Assembly: GCA_013399015.1 (NCBI GenBank)
Contig: VWZX01002714.1
Span: forward strand, 5,755-69,754
Length of the DNA stretch: 64,000 nt
Direction: 5' to 3'
From: Galbula dea
Lineage: Eukaryota > Chordata > Aves > Piciformes > Galbulidae
This document shows, in pieces, positions 48,421-58,097 of the stretch (positions are counted from its first letter, which is position 1; each line of letters starts with the position of its first letter). Both the position numbers and the translations under genes were made by a program. A model generated the notes under the pieces. The model did not search any database. It saw only the letters and a list, made by a program, of their open reading frames with translations, and was not told where the DNA came from.

Positions 48421-48962
48421 ATCTGAAGAGAGTAGACTTTGGGAAGCTCAGAGAACTCCTTATTGTGGTTCCCTGGGAAAAAAACTTCTGAAGGTGCCTG
48501 AGTCCATCAGAGTTGGTCAGTTTTTAAGTACCATCTCCCAAGAGCACAGGAACAGGTGATCCCTAAATGCTGGAAGTCAAGCAGGCAAGATAGAAAGCCA
48601 GCTTGGCTGAGTAAGGAGCTTCTTCTGGAGATTAAATGAAAAAAATACGCATATGGTGAGTGGAAGCAGAGTCTGGTAATGTAGGAAGTCTACAGAGAAG
48701 CTCTTCGCCACTGTAGAGGGAAAATCCATGCAGCTAAGGCCCAGTTAGAATTGAAGTTGGGCACTACAGTGGGAAACAATAAAAAGAACTTTTCAAAATA
48801 TGTTATTAGGAAGAGGAAGACCAGGAATGATATTGGTCCATAATTAAATGGAGACAGTCACCTCACAAACAGAGACATTGACAAAGCAAAATATTTAATG
48901 CTTTCTACGCCTCTGTCTTTAACACGGAGGATGGGATCTGAAGCACTCAGTGCCATGAGCCA

Positions 48963-50200
48963 GTGACCAATGGCAGGGAGTCTGTTAATGTTCTAGTTGA
49001 CCCTAAACTACTGAGAGACTTGGTCCTCCAGCTAGATGCCTATAAGTCTATGGGACCTGATGGGATTTACCCGAGTGTACTTAAAGAGCTGGCAGATGTC
49101 ATAGCGAGTCCTCTCTCAATGGTTTTTCAAGGCTTTTGGGAGTTTGAGGAAGTTCCAACTGACTGGAAGTGGTCAAATGTTCTAATTTTCAAGAAGGGCA
49201 ACAGAAATGACCCTGGTATCTACAGGCCTGTCAGTCTCACTTCTGTGCCTGGTAAAATTATGGAGATTATTCTGGGAGCTATGGATAAGCATCTCACAGA
49301 AAATACTGTCATTGGTCAAAGCCAGCATGGTTAAATGAAAGGGAAATCATACTTAATAAACTGGATTTTCTTTTATGACAATATTATCTATCTAGTGGAC
49401 CTATATTATTAATTAGTGGACCTATATTATTAATATTATCTATCTAGGAGACCAGTTGATGTAATCTTTTTGGACTTCAGTAAGGCTTTTGATGCTGTCT
49501 CCCACAGCATCCTATTGGACAAAATATCGAGCATGTAGTTTGATAAGAACATCACGAGATGGGTACACAACTGGCTGAGGGGTTGAGCTCAAAGGGTTAT
49601 AGTAAATGGAGCTACATCAGGATGGCAACAGGTGATAAGTGGGGTCCCACAAGGATCCATCTTAGGGCAGTTCTGTTCAACATCTTTATAAATGACTTGG
49701 ACATAGGACTTGAAGGCCTAATAAGTAAGTTTGTAAATGATAGTAAGCTGGAAGTGCTATTGACTCCAGTGAAGGCAGAGAGGTACTGCAGAGAGATCTA
49801 GATAGATTAGAGGACAGGACAGGTTGCAAGTCATATGCAGTTTAACAAGGGTCTGCACTTGGGAATGGGGCAACCCAAAAACAACCTATAGACTGGGGAA
49901 TGAGAGGCTGAAACAGTGCAGAAAGGGATCTGGGAGTTTTGAGTGATGATAAGTTGAATCAGCAGTATGCTCTAGCAGCCAAAAGAGCCAACAAGGTTTG
50001 GGGTGCTTCAAGCACTCCATTCCTAGCCAGTTGAGAGGGGTACTAGTCCCACTCTACTCAGCACTGGTGTGGCCTCACCTGGAGTATTTTGTGCAGTTTT
50101 GGCATTACAATACAATACGTGAAGTTGTTGGAGAGTGTCCGGAGGAGGGCCACCAGAATGGTGAAGGGTATGGAGGGGAAGACTTATGAGGAGGGGCTGA
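48963..50200 (+). pseudogene. CR1 ORF2 reverse transcriptase, inactive
   Basis: The RT reads SMGPDGIYPSVLKELADVIA, VPTDWKWSNVLIFKKGNRND, YRPVSLTSVPGKIMEIIL, then after a stop VIFLDFSKAFDAVSHSILL and ISGVPQ/GSIL. The catalytic box is FVNDSKL instead of FADD. A tandem duplication around TAGTGGACCTATATTATTAA (about 49394-49434) lies in the region between fingers and palm. Several stops and frame changes follow to the distal block near 50200. No function is expected. Confidence 0.82.
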
Positions 50201-50544
50201 AATCACTTGGTCTGTTCAGCCTGGAGAAGAGATGACTGAGGGGAGACCTCATTGCAGTTTATAACTTCCTCACCAGAGAGGGAGGGATGGGTGCTGACCT
50301 CTTCTCTCTGGTGACCAGCCACAGGACCCAGAGGAGCGGCATGAAGCTGTGCGGGGGAAAATTCAGGCTGAATGTTAGGAAATGTTTCCTTACCCACAGA
50401 GTGGTGGAACATTGGAACAGTCTCTCCAAGGTGGCTGTCCTGGCCCCAACTCTCATGGAGTTTAAGAAACACTTGAACAATGCACATAGGCACATAGTGT
50501 GACTTTGGGGCTGTCCTGTGCCTATGTAGGCTTCCTCAAACCCA

Positions 50545-51585
50545 CCAAGGTTGGAGACATATCCTGTGCCTCATGCCACTGCCCGAAATACTATCCTGGG
50601 CCTTAAAAAGCAGATCCTGTGGTGACAAGGTTCTCCAGAGAGAATTGAGTCAGAAAATGGCACTCATTTCAAAAACAATCTCATAGGCAATTGCGCCAAA
50701 GAACATGGTATTGAGTGAGTATATCTTATCCCCTATCATACACCAGCCGCTGGAAAGACTGAACAATACAATGGGCCTCCCCGCCAGCTGTGTCTCTGAG
50801 ACGATGTTCTCCTGTGAGCACTTTCCCTCCTTGGGGGGAGGAAAGAATCACGAGTATAGTCGCTGAAGTCCAGGGGCGAAAAGTGATTTATTCAAACTTC
50901 CCAGGGCTTTTATACTCCCCTGGGGAGGGTTTAACAAAAGGGAATGTAATTGGGTGGTAACTCAGGAAGAAGGGAGTGTAACCAATGAGATTTGACAGGG
51001 GCAGGGAACTGGTTCAGGGAGGAAGGCAACATGTCACAGCCCAGGGGGTCCACGTGCACTAGGGGAGGGATAACAGAGGCTTATAAGAAAAACTGTACAG
51101 AAGTTCGCAACCCGCAGGCAGCTTCCTGTGTGGTGATCCTGGGAAGAAGCCACTGTAAAATACTGGTCCTAAATGTCTTCCTTCCACTTCTTATAATCTT
51201 GGTGTTCTCCCACAATGGGCTATTGAAAACAACACTGAAAGCATTGCGGGGTGGATCCTTTAAGAATCGGCACAAGCATTTAGTAGAAGCCATCTGGTTA
51301 GTTAACACCAGAGGATCCATCAATTGAGCTGGTACTGCTGAGTCAAACCCTCTTCACACAGTGGAATGGGACAAAGTCCCTGTAGTGTATGAGGGGAATC
51401 TCTTAGGAAAAACTGTACGGGTATTTCCTGCTTTGAGCAAAGGTAAGCCCATTCATAGGATTGCTTTCACTCAGGGACCTGGACATACACAGTGGGTAAT
51501 GATGAAAGATGGTGAAGTACAGTGTGTACCTCAACAGAATTTAACCCTGGGTGAGAATACTCAGTTCAGATCTGCTAAATGTTAA
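50545..51585 (+). pseudogene. ERVL integrase, core to C-terminus, broken
   Basis: Integrase core: LETYPVPHATARNT, a stop, ESENGTHFKNN (second catalytic Asp of D,D-35-E replaced by Glu), a stop, then YHTPAAGKTEQYNG with the catalytic Glu retained. Here the 438-bp nested LTR intervenes. The frame resumes exactly at NGLLKTTLKAL and continues through HLVEAIWLVNTRGS to the C-terminal domain (VPVVYEGNLLGKTVRVFP, AFTQGPGHTQWVM, GEVQCVPQQNLTLGE), ending at 51585. The first catalytic Asp and the zinc-binding N-terminus are missing. At least three stops make it non-functional. Confidence 0.87.
50777..51214 (-). mobile_element. Nested solo LTR, likely ERVK-like, in ERVL integrase
   Basis: Read on the minus strand it starts TGTGTGGGAGAACACC and shows a complete promoter order: CCAAT (minus complement of 50949-50953), GTATAAAAGCC (50905-50915), AATAAA (50887-50892), then U5. 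It splits the integrase at the YNG/LLK codons. ATGGGC occurs at 50771-50776 and 51215-51220 (6 bp, extending to 9 bp as ACAATGGGC), consistent with a class II 6-bp TSD. The expected terminal CA at the U5 end reads AG, so that end is mutated or shifted by a few bases. Confidence 0.82.
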
Positions 51586-51866
51586 CAGCTGAATAATGAT
51601 AGTGTTCTATAAGTTCTAGGATATCACTGTAGTGATCGCAGGAGTCTTCTTTGTCAAGTGGCATCCAACAACACCATGGAGAGAACCTGTGAACCCACAA
51701 CTTGTGGGCACGAACCCCAATTGAGCTGATAATATCTTTCCTGCCCTGAGGAGACTGCCCTTAGAAGTGGAGATGAAGATCTGCAGTCTTGGGCTGAATG
51801 GACTTAACAAAATTTTTCTGTATAAAGAGAATTGTAAACTAATGATGGGTATGATGTAAATAGTAT

Positions 51867-51882
51867 GGAATAAAGGGTGGAA
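51867..51882 (+). promoter_or_regulatory. Polypurine tract before 3' LTR
   Basis: GGAATAAAGGGTGGAA lies directly upstream of TGTTCTGGTTTGGG, the position where plus-strand priming occurs in retroviruses. It shows that the TGTCCTGG-type repeats in this window are LTRs and not DNA transposons. Confidence 0.75.
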
Positions 51883-52415
51883 TGTTCTGGTTTGGGTTAG
51901 AACACAACTAATTCTGTTCACTGATTTTATTTTCTAAAAAGTATTCCATCCCTTATACATCATATTCAATATATAAATGGGGGTCAGTCCCCCTTGCTAG
52001 ATTGCTCTGCATCAGGTACTTGGAGGTCATCCCTAAGTTCCTGCATCAGGCACTTGAGGATGACTCCTAAGTTCCTGCATCGGGTACTAGGACCCTGCCC
52101 CCAAGGGAGTCAGACTCATGGTCTGCTACCTGGAGAGCTGGTACCGGATGCCTATCGGGACACATGCTGCTGCTGCTGTGGCGATGTAGTTACCATTGAA
52201 AGGGGGTTTGGGTTCGGTATTGGGTTCTGTATATATTTGTATATATTTCATTTAACTTTGTTATTGCTATTAAAGTAGGTTTAGTTTTATTTTCCAATCC
52301 ACAAATATCTCTGCCTCTTTTATCCCATATCCCTTCCTGCCATGGGGGAAAGAGAAGGGGTAATAGAGAGCCTCTGTCCGTGGGTTGGTGGTTGGCCCAG
52401 CCTCTACCTGCAACA
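51883..52415 (+). mobile_element. 3' LTR of the ERVL provirus, short variant
   Basis: It starts TGTTCTGGTTTGGGTTAGAA and ends CTACCTGCAACA. It has the GGGGGTCAGTCCCCCTTG block of the short variant, shared with the 3607 solo copy, a TATATTTGTATATATTTC run and TATTAAAG near 52268. The base after it continues CR1 RT sequence. There is no TSD partner because the left half of the provirus is gone. Confidence 0.85.
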
Positions 52416-53382
52416 GGACCTGATGGGATGCACCCGCAGGTGTAGAGGGAGCTGGCAGAAGTCATTGCCAGGCCACTCTGCATCATCATTAGTAAGTCCT
52501 GGGGAACAGGAGAGGTGCTTGGGGATTGGAGGAAGGCAAACGTCAGTCCAGTCTTCAAAACGGGCAAGAAGGAGGAGCCGGGTAACTCTACACTGGTCAG
52601 CCTCACCTCCATCCCCGGAAAGGTGATGGAACACTTTATCCTCAACTCTGTCTCTAGGCATATCAAGCATAAGGGCGTCACTAGGAGCAGTCAGCATGGG
52701 ATTACCAAGGGGAAGTCATGTTTGTCCAACCTGATAGCCTTTGATGAGGACATAACCAGGTGAATACATGAGGGTAGGGCAGTGGATGTGGTTTATCTTG
52801 ATTTCTGTAAAGCATTTGACACTGTCTCTCACAGCATTCTTGAAACTTAATTAGGCAAGTGTGGTTTGGCTGGTTGGGTAGTGAGATGGATTGTGAACTG
52901 GTTGAAGGACAGAAGTCAGAGAGTCGTGGTCAATGAGATGGAGTCTAATTGGAGCCCTATGCCTAGTGGAGTTCCTCAGGGGTCAGTACTGGGACCAGTG
53001 CCTTTCAATATATTCATTAATTACCTAGATGAGGGAACAGAGTGAGCTGCCAGCAAGTTTGCTGATGATACTAAATGGGGTGGAGTGGCTGACTAACTAG
53101 AGGGTTGTGCTGCCATTCAGCAAGACTTAGACAGGGTGGAGAGTTGGGCAGGGAGAAATTGAATGAAATTCAACAAGGGCAAGTGTCGAGTCTTGCACCT
53201 GGGAAAGACCAACCCTATGTATGAGTATAGGCTGGGGACTGACCTGATGGAGAGTAGTGAAGGGGAAAGGGACCTGGGGGTCCTGGTGGTTGGAAGAATG
53301 ATCATGAGGAAGCAGTGTGGTATTGTGGCCAGGAGGGCCAATGGGATTCTGGGGTGGATTAGCAGGGGTGTGTCTAGTAGGT
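52416..53382 (+). mobile_element. CR1 LINE reverse transcriptase portion
   Basis: It begins GPDGMHPQV, then ELAEVIARPLCIII, GDWRKANVSPVFKTGKKEEP and SLTSIPGKVMEHFIL, SQHGITKGKSCLSNLIAF, a palm with intact FADDTK (about 53062-53079), then KFNKGKCRVLHLGKTNP. Several frameshifts and stops interrupt it (for example after the GKVMEHF block and at the palm). It ends at the N at 53383. The left part was cut by the ERVL provirus. Confidence 0.82.
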
Positions 53383-53383
53383 N

Positions 53384-53644
53384 TCTTGCCACACAGCCCA
53401 TCAGCACCAGCTCAACAACTTCTGCTTTGTCAGCAGAAAAAGTGATGCAGAAATCCAAACTCACCCAGAATATTACAGATCCCCTACCCTTGACTGATAG
53501 GCTACCCTTTGTCAGAGCCCAGAACAGGGACACATCTCCACTCCAGAGCATGGATGGTTCTCCTTGCTTGGGCAGCCTGGCTCAGTAAGATCTTCTGGAG
53601 AACATCACAGAAATGCAGCAAGTTCCTCAAAAACCCCATATAAC
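53384..53644. other. Unassigned sequence after gap
   Basis: After the N the text no longer matches CR1. It contains an open 60-codon stretch but no family that I recognise, and may be joined here only by the assembly. Confidence 0.35.
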
Positions 53645-53696
53645 TCTAAATATCTATGTCTATATATATATCTGTATCTATATCTATATCTATATC
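53645..53696. repeat. (TATC)n/(TA)n microsatellite
   Basis: CTATATCTATATCTATATC and flanking TATATATA units. Confidence 0.9.
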
Positions 53697-53832
53697 TTAT
53701 GTATGGAGTATGGGATCAGGCTCTTCTCAGTGAATCCCACTGACAAGACAAGGGGGACACAGATGGTTCTGTGTGAATACATGTAAGGAAATTTTTTCAC
53801 ATTGAGGGTGCCAGAGCAGGGGAATAGACTGC
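53697..53832 (+). mobile_element. CR1 distal fragment, left of LTR
   Basis: GGATCAGGCTCTTCTCAGTG...GTGCCAGAGCAGGGGAATAG is CR1 3' region. It stops at ACTGC, where the LTR enters, and resumes at 54797. Confidence 0.8.
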
Positions 53833-54791
53833 AGTAATCGTTTGGCCCAGGCCTTTTCCTGGTAACCAGCTTGTAACCAGGGAAGTGGTCATGTTCCCAG
53901 TATTCCATATGATTTTATGTAACTCGGGGTATAAATAAGGAGGGCGAGAGTCCTTCATTTTCTTTTCCCTTCCGGTGGATCCGAAGATGCAGGTTCTCTG
54001 CTATAGGTCTCGCCCGTGTGGAGGAGTCAAGCCTTGCAGCCCTTGCAGGCCTTGAGAGGCAGTGGTTGCTGGCGTCTGTCGGTGCGACTCTGCTATCTTA
54101 AGGAGAGTTGTAAGATTCTGGTTTTATTAGTTCTATCCTGGGTTTCGAGTGTACATACCTGGTTTAGTTTCCCTTTTCCCTTTTTCGCCTTTTTCCTTCC
54201 CTTTTCCCTTTCCCTTCGGGGCTTCCCCTTCTGTGTCATCATCATGGCTAGACTTCGCGAACGAAGATTTGGGAAGGGCTCTACCCACGTTTGTTGCACA
54301 CGCGTTGGTGGCTAAAAAGGCCAATATGAGATAGGTATGAGCGGTTGCAAAAGGAACAGCAGAAAGACTCCTTAGATGGTGTGTTCTGCAAGGCACAATT
54401 CTTTNATGTAAATGTATATACCTTTGATATAACTTGGGTTGTTTCAGGCTCTTTAGTTTCTCTTGTTTCTCTAAAACTCTGAGAAGGAAAGGGGGAAGGA
54501 AGACTTTCACTGTGAGTTTGGGCATTTGGCAGGGAGCCAGGTCCAAACCATCAACAACTGCTCAGAGAGATTGTGGAGTCTCCTTCTCTGGAGGNGCCCT
54601 ACTGTGTACATAGTATTTTAACTGTATATAGCTGCTATATATGTAAATGTATATACCTTTGATATAACTTGGGTTGTTTCAGGCTCTTTAGTTTCTCTTG
54701 TTTCTCTAAAACTCTGAGAAGGAAAGGGGGAAGGAAGACTTTCACTGTGAGTTTGGGCATTTGGCAGGGAGCCAGGTCCAAACCATCAACA
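53833..54791 (+). mobile_element. LTR inserted in CR1, carrying RTE fragment and gap duplication
   Basis: CR1 text is interrupted between GAATAGACTGC (53822-53832) and ACTGCTCAGAGAGATTGTGG (54792 on); ACTGC is the 5-bp TSD. The LTR has TATAAATA at 53930-53937, a pyrimidine-rich block at 54170-54235 and an end AACCATCAACA. Inside it are an RTE 3' end (54236-54404), Ns at 54405 and 54595, and a 189-bp stretch present twice (54406-54594 and 54641-54829), so the true LTR is shorter. The 5' terminus reads AG where TG is expected. Confidence 0.65.
54236..54404 (-). mobile_element. Second RTE-like LINE 3' end, gap-truncated
   Basis: The segment ATGGCTAGACTTCGCGAACG... to AAGGCACAATTCTTT matches the extreme 3' end of the LINE at 19213-20864 at roughly 90 % by eye count over about 155 bp, in the same orientation. 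It covers the C-terminal finger codons and the short 3' UTR. Its tail is CATCATCAT instead of CATTCATT. It is cut at the N at 54405, so its true length is unknown. It retains CpGs that are CA or TG in the first copy. Confidence 0.8.
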
Positions 54792-54829
54792 ACTGCTCAG
54801 AGAGATTGTGGAGTCTCCTTCTCTGGAGG
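54406..54829. repeat. 189-bp duplication across a gap
   Basis: 54406-54594 equals 54641-54829. The first copy is bounded by Ns on both sides (54405, 54595). Probably an assembly artefact. Confidence 0.85.
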
Positions 54830-55015
54830 TATTCAAAACCCATCTGGATGCACTTCTGTGTGATCTGTTCTAGGGAATCCTGCTGTGTCAGGGGGATTGG
54901 ACTAGATGATCTTTCGAGGTCCCTTCCAACTCCTAATGTGATTCTGTAAATCTATGATTCTGTGATCCTTGTGAGTCCCTTCCAACTTGGGATATTCTGT
55001 GGTTCTGTGATTCTC
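54797..55015 (+). mobile_element. CR1 3' end, with a second CR1 tail appended
   Basis: It continues the interrupted CR1 (TGTGGAGTCTCCTTCTCTGG, GGGGGATTGGACTAGATGAT) to a CTATGATTCTGTGATCC tail, then a further CCTTGTGAGTCCCTTCCAAC...GATATTCTGTGGTTCTGTGA tail from another subfamily. The first part overlaps the duplicated block. Confidence 0.75.
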
Positions 55016-56862
55016 TGTCCCATGGTCTCTCAGGGCAGGGCTGCCAATGTGAATGCATCAAAGGGTTACTGTGACACCTTATCTCTTGCTCTGTTATTCT
55101 AACTGTTTATGTAAAAACACAATCTACATCTTTTTTCACTTTTGTTTTTCAAAAGATAAGATGCATTCTTGACACTTCAGGTGAATCTGCCTGTGAGGGT
55201 CAGTTTGAACCTAGACAAGCTAATCTTTGCTCTTTTTTGGTTTTCCCGTTTCCTTAGGATGGGCAATATGCAATAATGAAACATCTTCTTCCTCCTCAGC
55301 TTCATTCAGGAGGACAAAGTCTGTGTTTGAAGGGTAGCATCTGCTGATGCTACCAAGAAGGAGGCACATTACACTTCTCTTGTTTAGGTTTTCAGGACCT
55401 GTCGGTTAGCAAGAGGAGCACAACTTCCACTCCCAGTCCCAAAATCTCTCCTGAAAGCCAGACTGTGAGTCCTTGCCTTAGAGATCTACCTACAAAAGCA
55501 GGTAGAAAAGTGCATGAGACTGTGCCTGGTTGCATTATTAGTCAGACAGGTTTTTACACCAGTGTTCTGAATATTTACCACAGATAAGGGTAATGAAAAT
55601 TACCACAAAGGCCATGAAAGAAACAAGTTGAGAGTTTGCTGCATAAACAAAGAAAGCAGTCAGCTCCAGCTAAGAGATATTCGTCTATAGTCTGTGAGTG
55701 GTATGAAGTGCCACTTGTACATGGTGGTTAAGCAGATGTATCAGGATCTGGAGGGAAACATCTGAAATCCATAATTAATTTCTCTTCATGTTTTACTGCT
55801 TATAATGATGAAATAATTATTTGCTGGGAATCTGAAGGTAGAAGTGTAGATGAAGAATTTAGTGGAAAGAAAATAAGCACTTTTTTTTTGTTAAATATTT
55901 GTTTCACTGGGCAAAGCAGTTGAAATGAATATCTAACAGTCATCAGGTGGTATGCAAATGGTTTGTACAAGAAATTTGAGATGTCAGACATCTTCCACTG
56001 AATTCTTTTTATGTCACGTAGCTGTGACATTGGTGTCCAATTTAATGTGCTGAAGCAGAAGCAGACAGAAAACAACTCTCAGCCACCAAAATGTGCTGCC
56101 TTTTCTCAGCCCATCTCTGACTGCATGGGAGATTGAGTTCAGACTAAGGCTTTTGGCATGAAGAGGATCTGATCTTATAAAAGATGAACACACTTTCTTC
56201 TCTCTTCTGTGTGTAGAATTATTTCTCTTACTTAATTTTTATTGATCTTCTTGTGTAGAAAAACTGGTGGAATTGATAGAAAACAACCCCACGTGCAGTG
56301 TGTATATATTGCAATAAATTTATTCAACTCCCATAAGCAAAAACATACTTTTAAGTTCAAATGCTGTTAATCTGGAACAGTCACCCGCAACTTTTCCTTC
56401 CATATTATATTTTCTCTTGAAATTCTTACAAATGGACAAGGCTGTCCAAAGTCATATAGCTTAGTGGGTGAATACTGCTTGTATGTGTTGATCCTTTATA
56501 GGATATTCCTGTTGAATTGCCGCGGAGACATGAACATGCCAAGTCATAATTTTGCTCAAGGGGTAACAACAGTCCCTAGTTCCTCTCTAGATATTTTCAG
56601 CATGTTGAGAGCCTCTAGTTAAGTAGTCACCTGGAAAGGTGAAAGAACATAAATCTGACAGTACTGTAGGGGTAACACTGGAAGAAATGTCTTTCCTTAG
56701 AAAGGAGATAATAACAGACAGAAGGGCAGATGCTTAAATGACAGTTTGCCCATAACAATTATATATAGATTTCTGTGAGGTTTTCTGCCTTAAACACAGA
56801 GCTTAGTTCAGAAGGCAAGATGAAACAAGGAGAAAGGAAAAGACAATTTATTATCTAATCTG
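55016..56862. other. Gene-free stretch
   Basis: No supported gene or repeat. Confidence 0.5.
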
Positions 56863-56943
56863 GGGATTCCTTCTCTGGCAGGGGGGTTAGACTCGATGAT
56901 CTTCCAAGGTCCCTTCCAACCCTTGACATTCTGTGATTCTGTG
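56863..56943 (+). mobile_element. Minimal CR1 3' tail
   Basis: CAGGGGGGTTAGACTCGATGATCTTCCAAG...CATTCTGTGATTCTGTG: only the last 80 bp of a CR1 3' UTR. I looked upstream for a tRNA-like head and found none. Confidence 0.8.
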
Positions 56944-57654
56944 CTTAAAAGGTTAGAGCAAGTAAACCAACTGTGAGACACATTGCAGCACTTGAATGTT
57001 GTGAGACATCAGTGAGGGAGACGAGCTCTTGTCTTTGGACTTGAGCTGATCTCATTCACCACGTCACAGAAGCTTCTGATTTGTTCCCAAGGTGATTAGC
57101 ACAATTCTCTTCACAGCTGTATACTCTGACTTGCCTATAGATACATAGAAATAGGGTAAAGCACCCCTTCCCACACTCTGAAAGCTACGACAAGAAAAAT
57201 GGCCAGCTTTCCTTTTATCAACCAAAGACCTCTAGACATGAGGAAAAGCCTGTGCTCCCTCCTTAAATAATTGGCACTTTATCTAAGTAAAATGTCAAAA
57301 TTTGTTAGAGACACATAACCTGATCTGTCATTGGACATTTGAAAGCAAAATCACTAATACAATTTGTTCTTCAGTAGCAACTCCAAGGATGCTGTATGAC
57401 ATAAATCACATTAGAGTGGAAGCTGGATTGACATCTGTTAAACATTCAATTGCAGCTAAATGCAGAATTTAAAAAAAACACTGACTACTCAGGCCTTGAA
57501 ATCACTCTGAAATCTCAGTTTGACAAAAGCAATTTTCATATTCCATCATTCATGAATCAGCATTCACATTCCACCATGTTTTGATGGAAGACTTACATGC
57601 AGCTGCTCTGAGCTTTTCTGAAGTAACCAGTTTCTAACTTAAAGTTCCTATACA
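56944..57654. other. Gene-free stretch
   Basis: Nothing recognised. Confidence 0.5.
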
Positions 57655-57825
57655 TCCACCCCAGAGAGGCTGTGCAATCTCTATTCTTGGAGTTTTCAAG
57701 ACCTAGATGGACAAAGCCCTGAGTAACCTGATCTTATCTTGTGGATGATGTTGTTGAACAAGAGGTTGAACTAGAGACCCCTTGATGTCTTTTCCCAGCT
57801 GAATTACTCTGTGATTCCAGGTGCT
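57655..57825 (+). mobile_element. Old CR1 3' end
   Basis: CAGAGAGGCTGTGCAATCTC, GGAGTTTTCAAGACCTAGAT, AGGTTGAACTAGAGACCCCT and ACTCTGTGATTCC follow the CR1 3' UTR order with heavy divergence. Confidence 0.7.
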
Positions 57826-58097
57826 CAATTTTAGCTTGAGTAAACGTATAGAGGAGCAAACATAAAGAGGAGCAAACAAGAGGGTCTGTATTTCTCAGAA
57901 CTGCACAGTGTGTCCTTAACACATACTCCTTCCCCAGAAACATTTATTTATCTCTGGAATGCCTTTCTTTCAGGATTTATGGTTGTGGGAATCTCCATAA
58001 TGGGGCATTTATGAACAACAGGCATTAGTCTCAAAAATATTTTGTTCTGATATCTGGAGATGTATGTCTATAAGCATCATCTCAATTGATCTGCTTT

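Larger units (their letters stand above)
46240..50520 (+). mobile_element. Near-full-length CR1 LINE, inactivated
   Basis: About 4.2 kb contains both CR1 reading frames in order: ORF1 (coiled coil, then esterase-like block), ORF2 endonuclease and reverse transcriptase, and the distal region to about 50520. The canonical octamer tail is missing; after CTTTGGGGCTGTCCTGTGCC the sequence passes into ERVL pol, so the 3' end is lost. Numerous stops and frameshifts, a nested CR1 at 48049-48166 and a small tandem duplication near 49385-49440 inactivate it. Birds rarely retain CR1s of this length because most are short 3' ends. Confidence 0.82.
50540..52415 (+). mobile_element. 3' part of an ERVL provirus with 3' LTR
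   Basis: It consists of integrase sequence (50540-51585, interrupted by a nested LTR), a roughly 300-bp post-pol spacer, a polypurine tract and a 3' LTR (51883-52415). There is no env after pol, as expected for ERVL. The 5' LTR, gag, protease and RT are absent, and the left junction abuts a CR1 lacking its 3' end, so a deletion is likely. To the right the element enters another CR1 RT (GPDGMHPQV), showing that the provirus had inserted into a CR1. It is a decayed endogenous copy with stops in pol. Confidence 0.85.
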
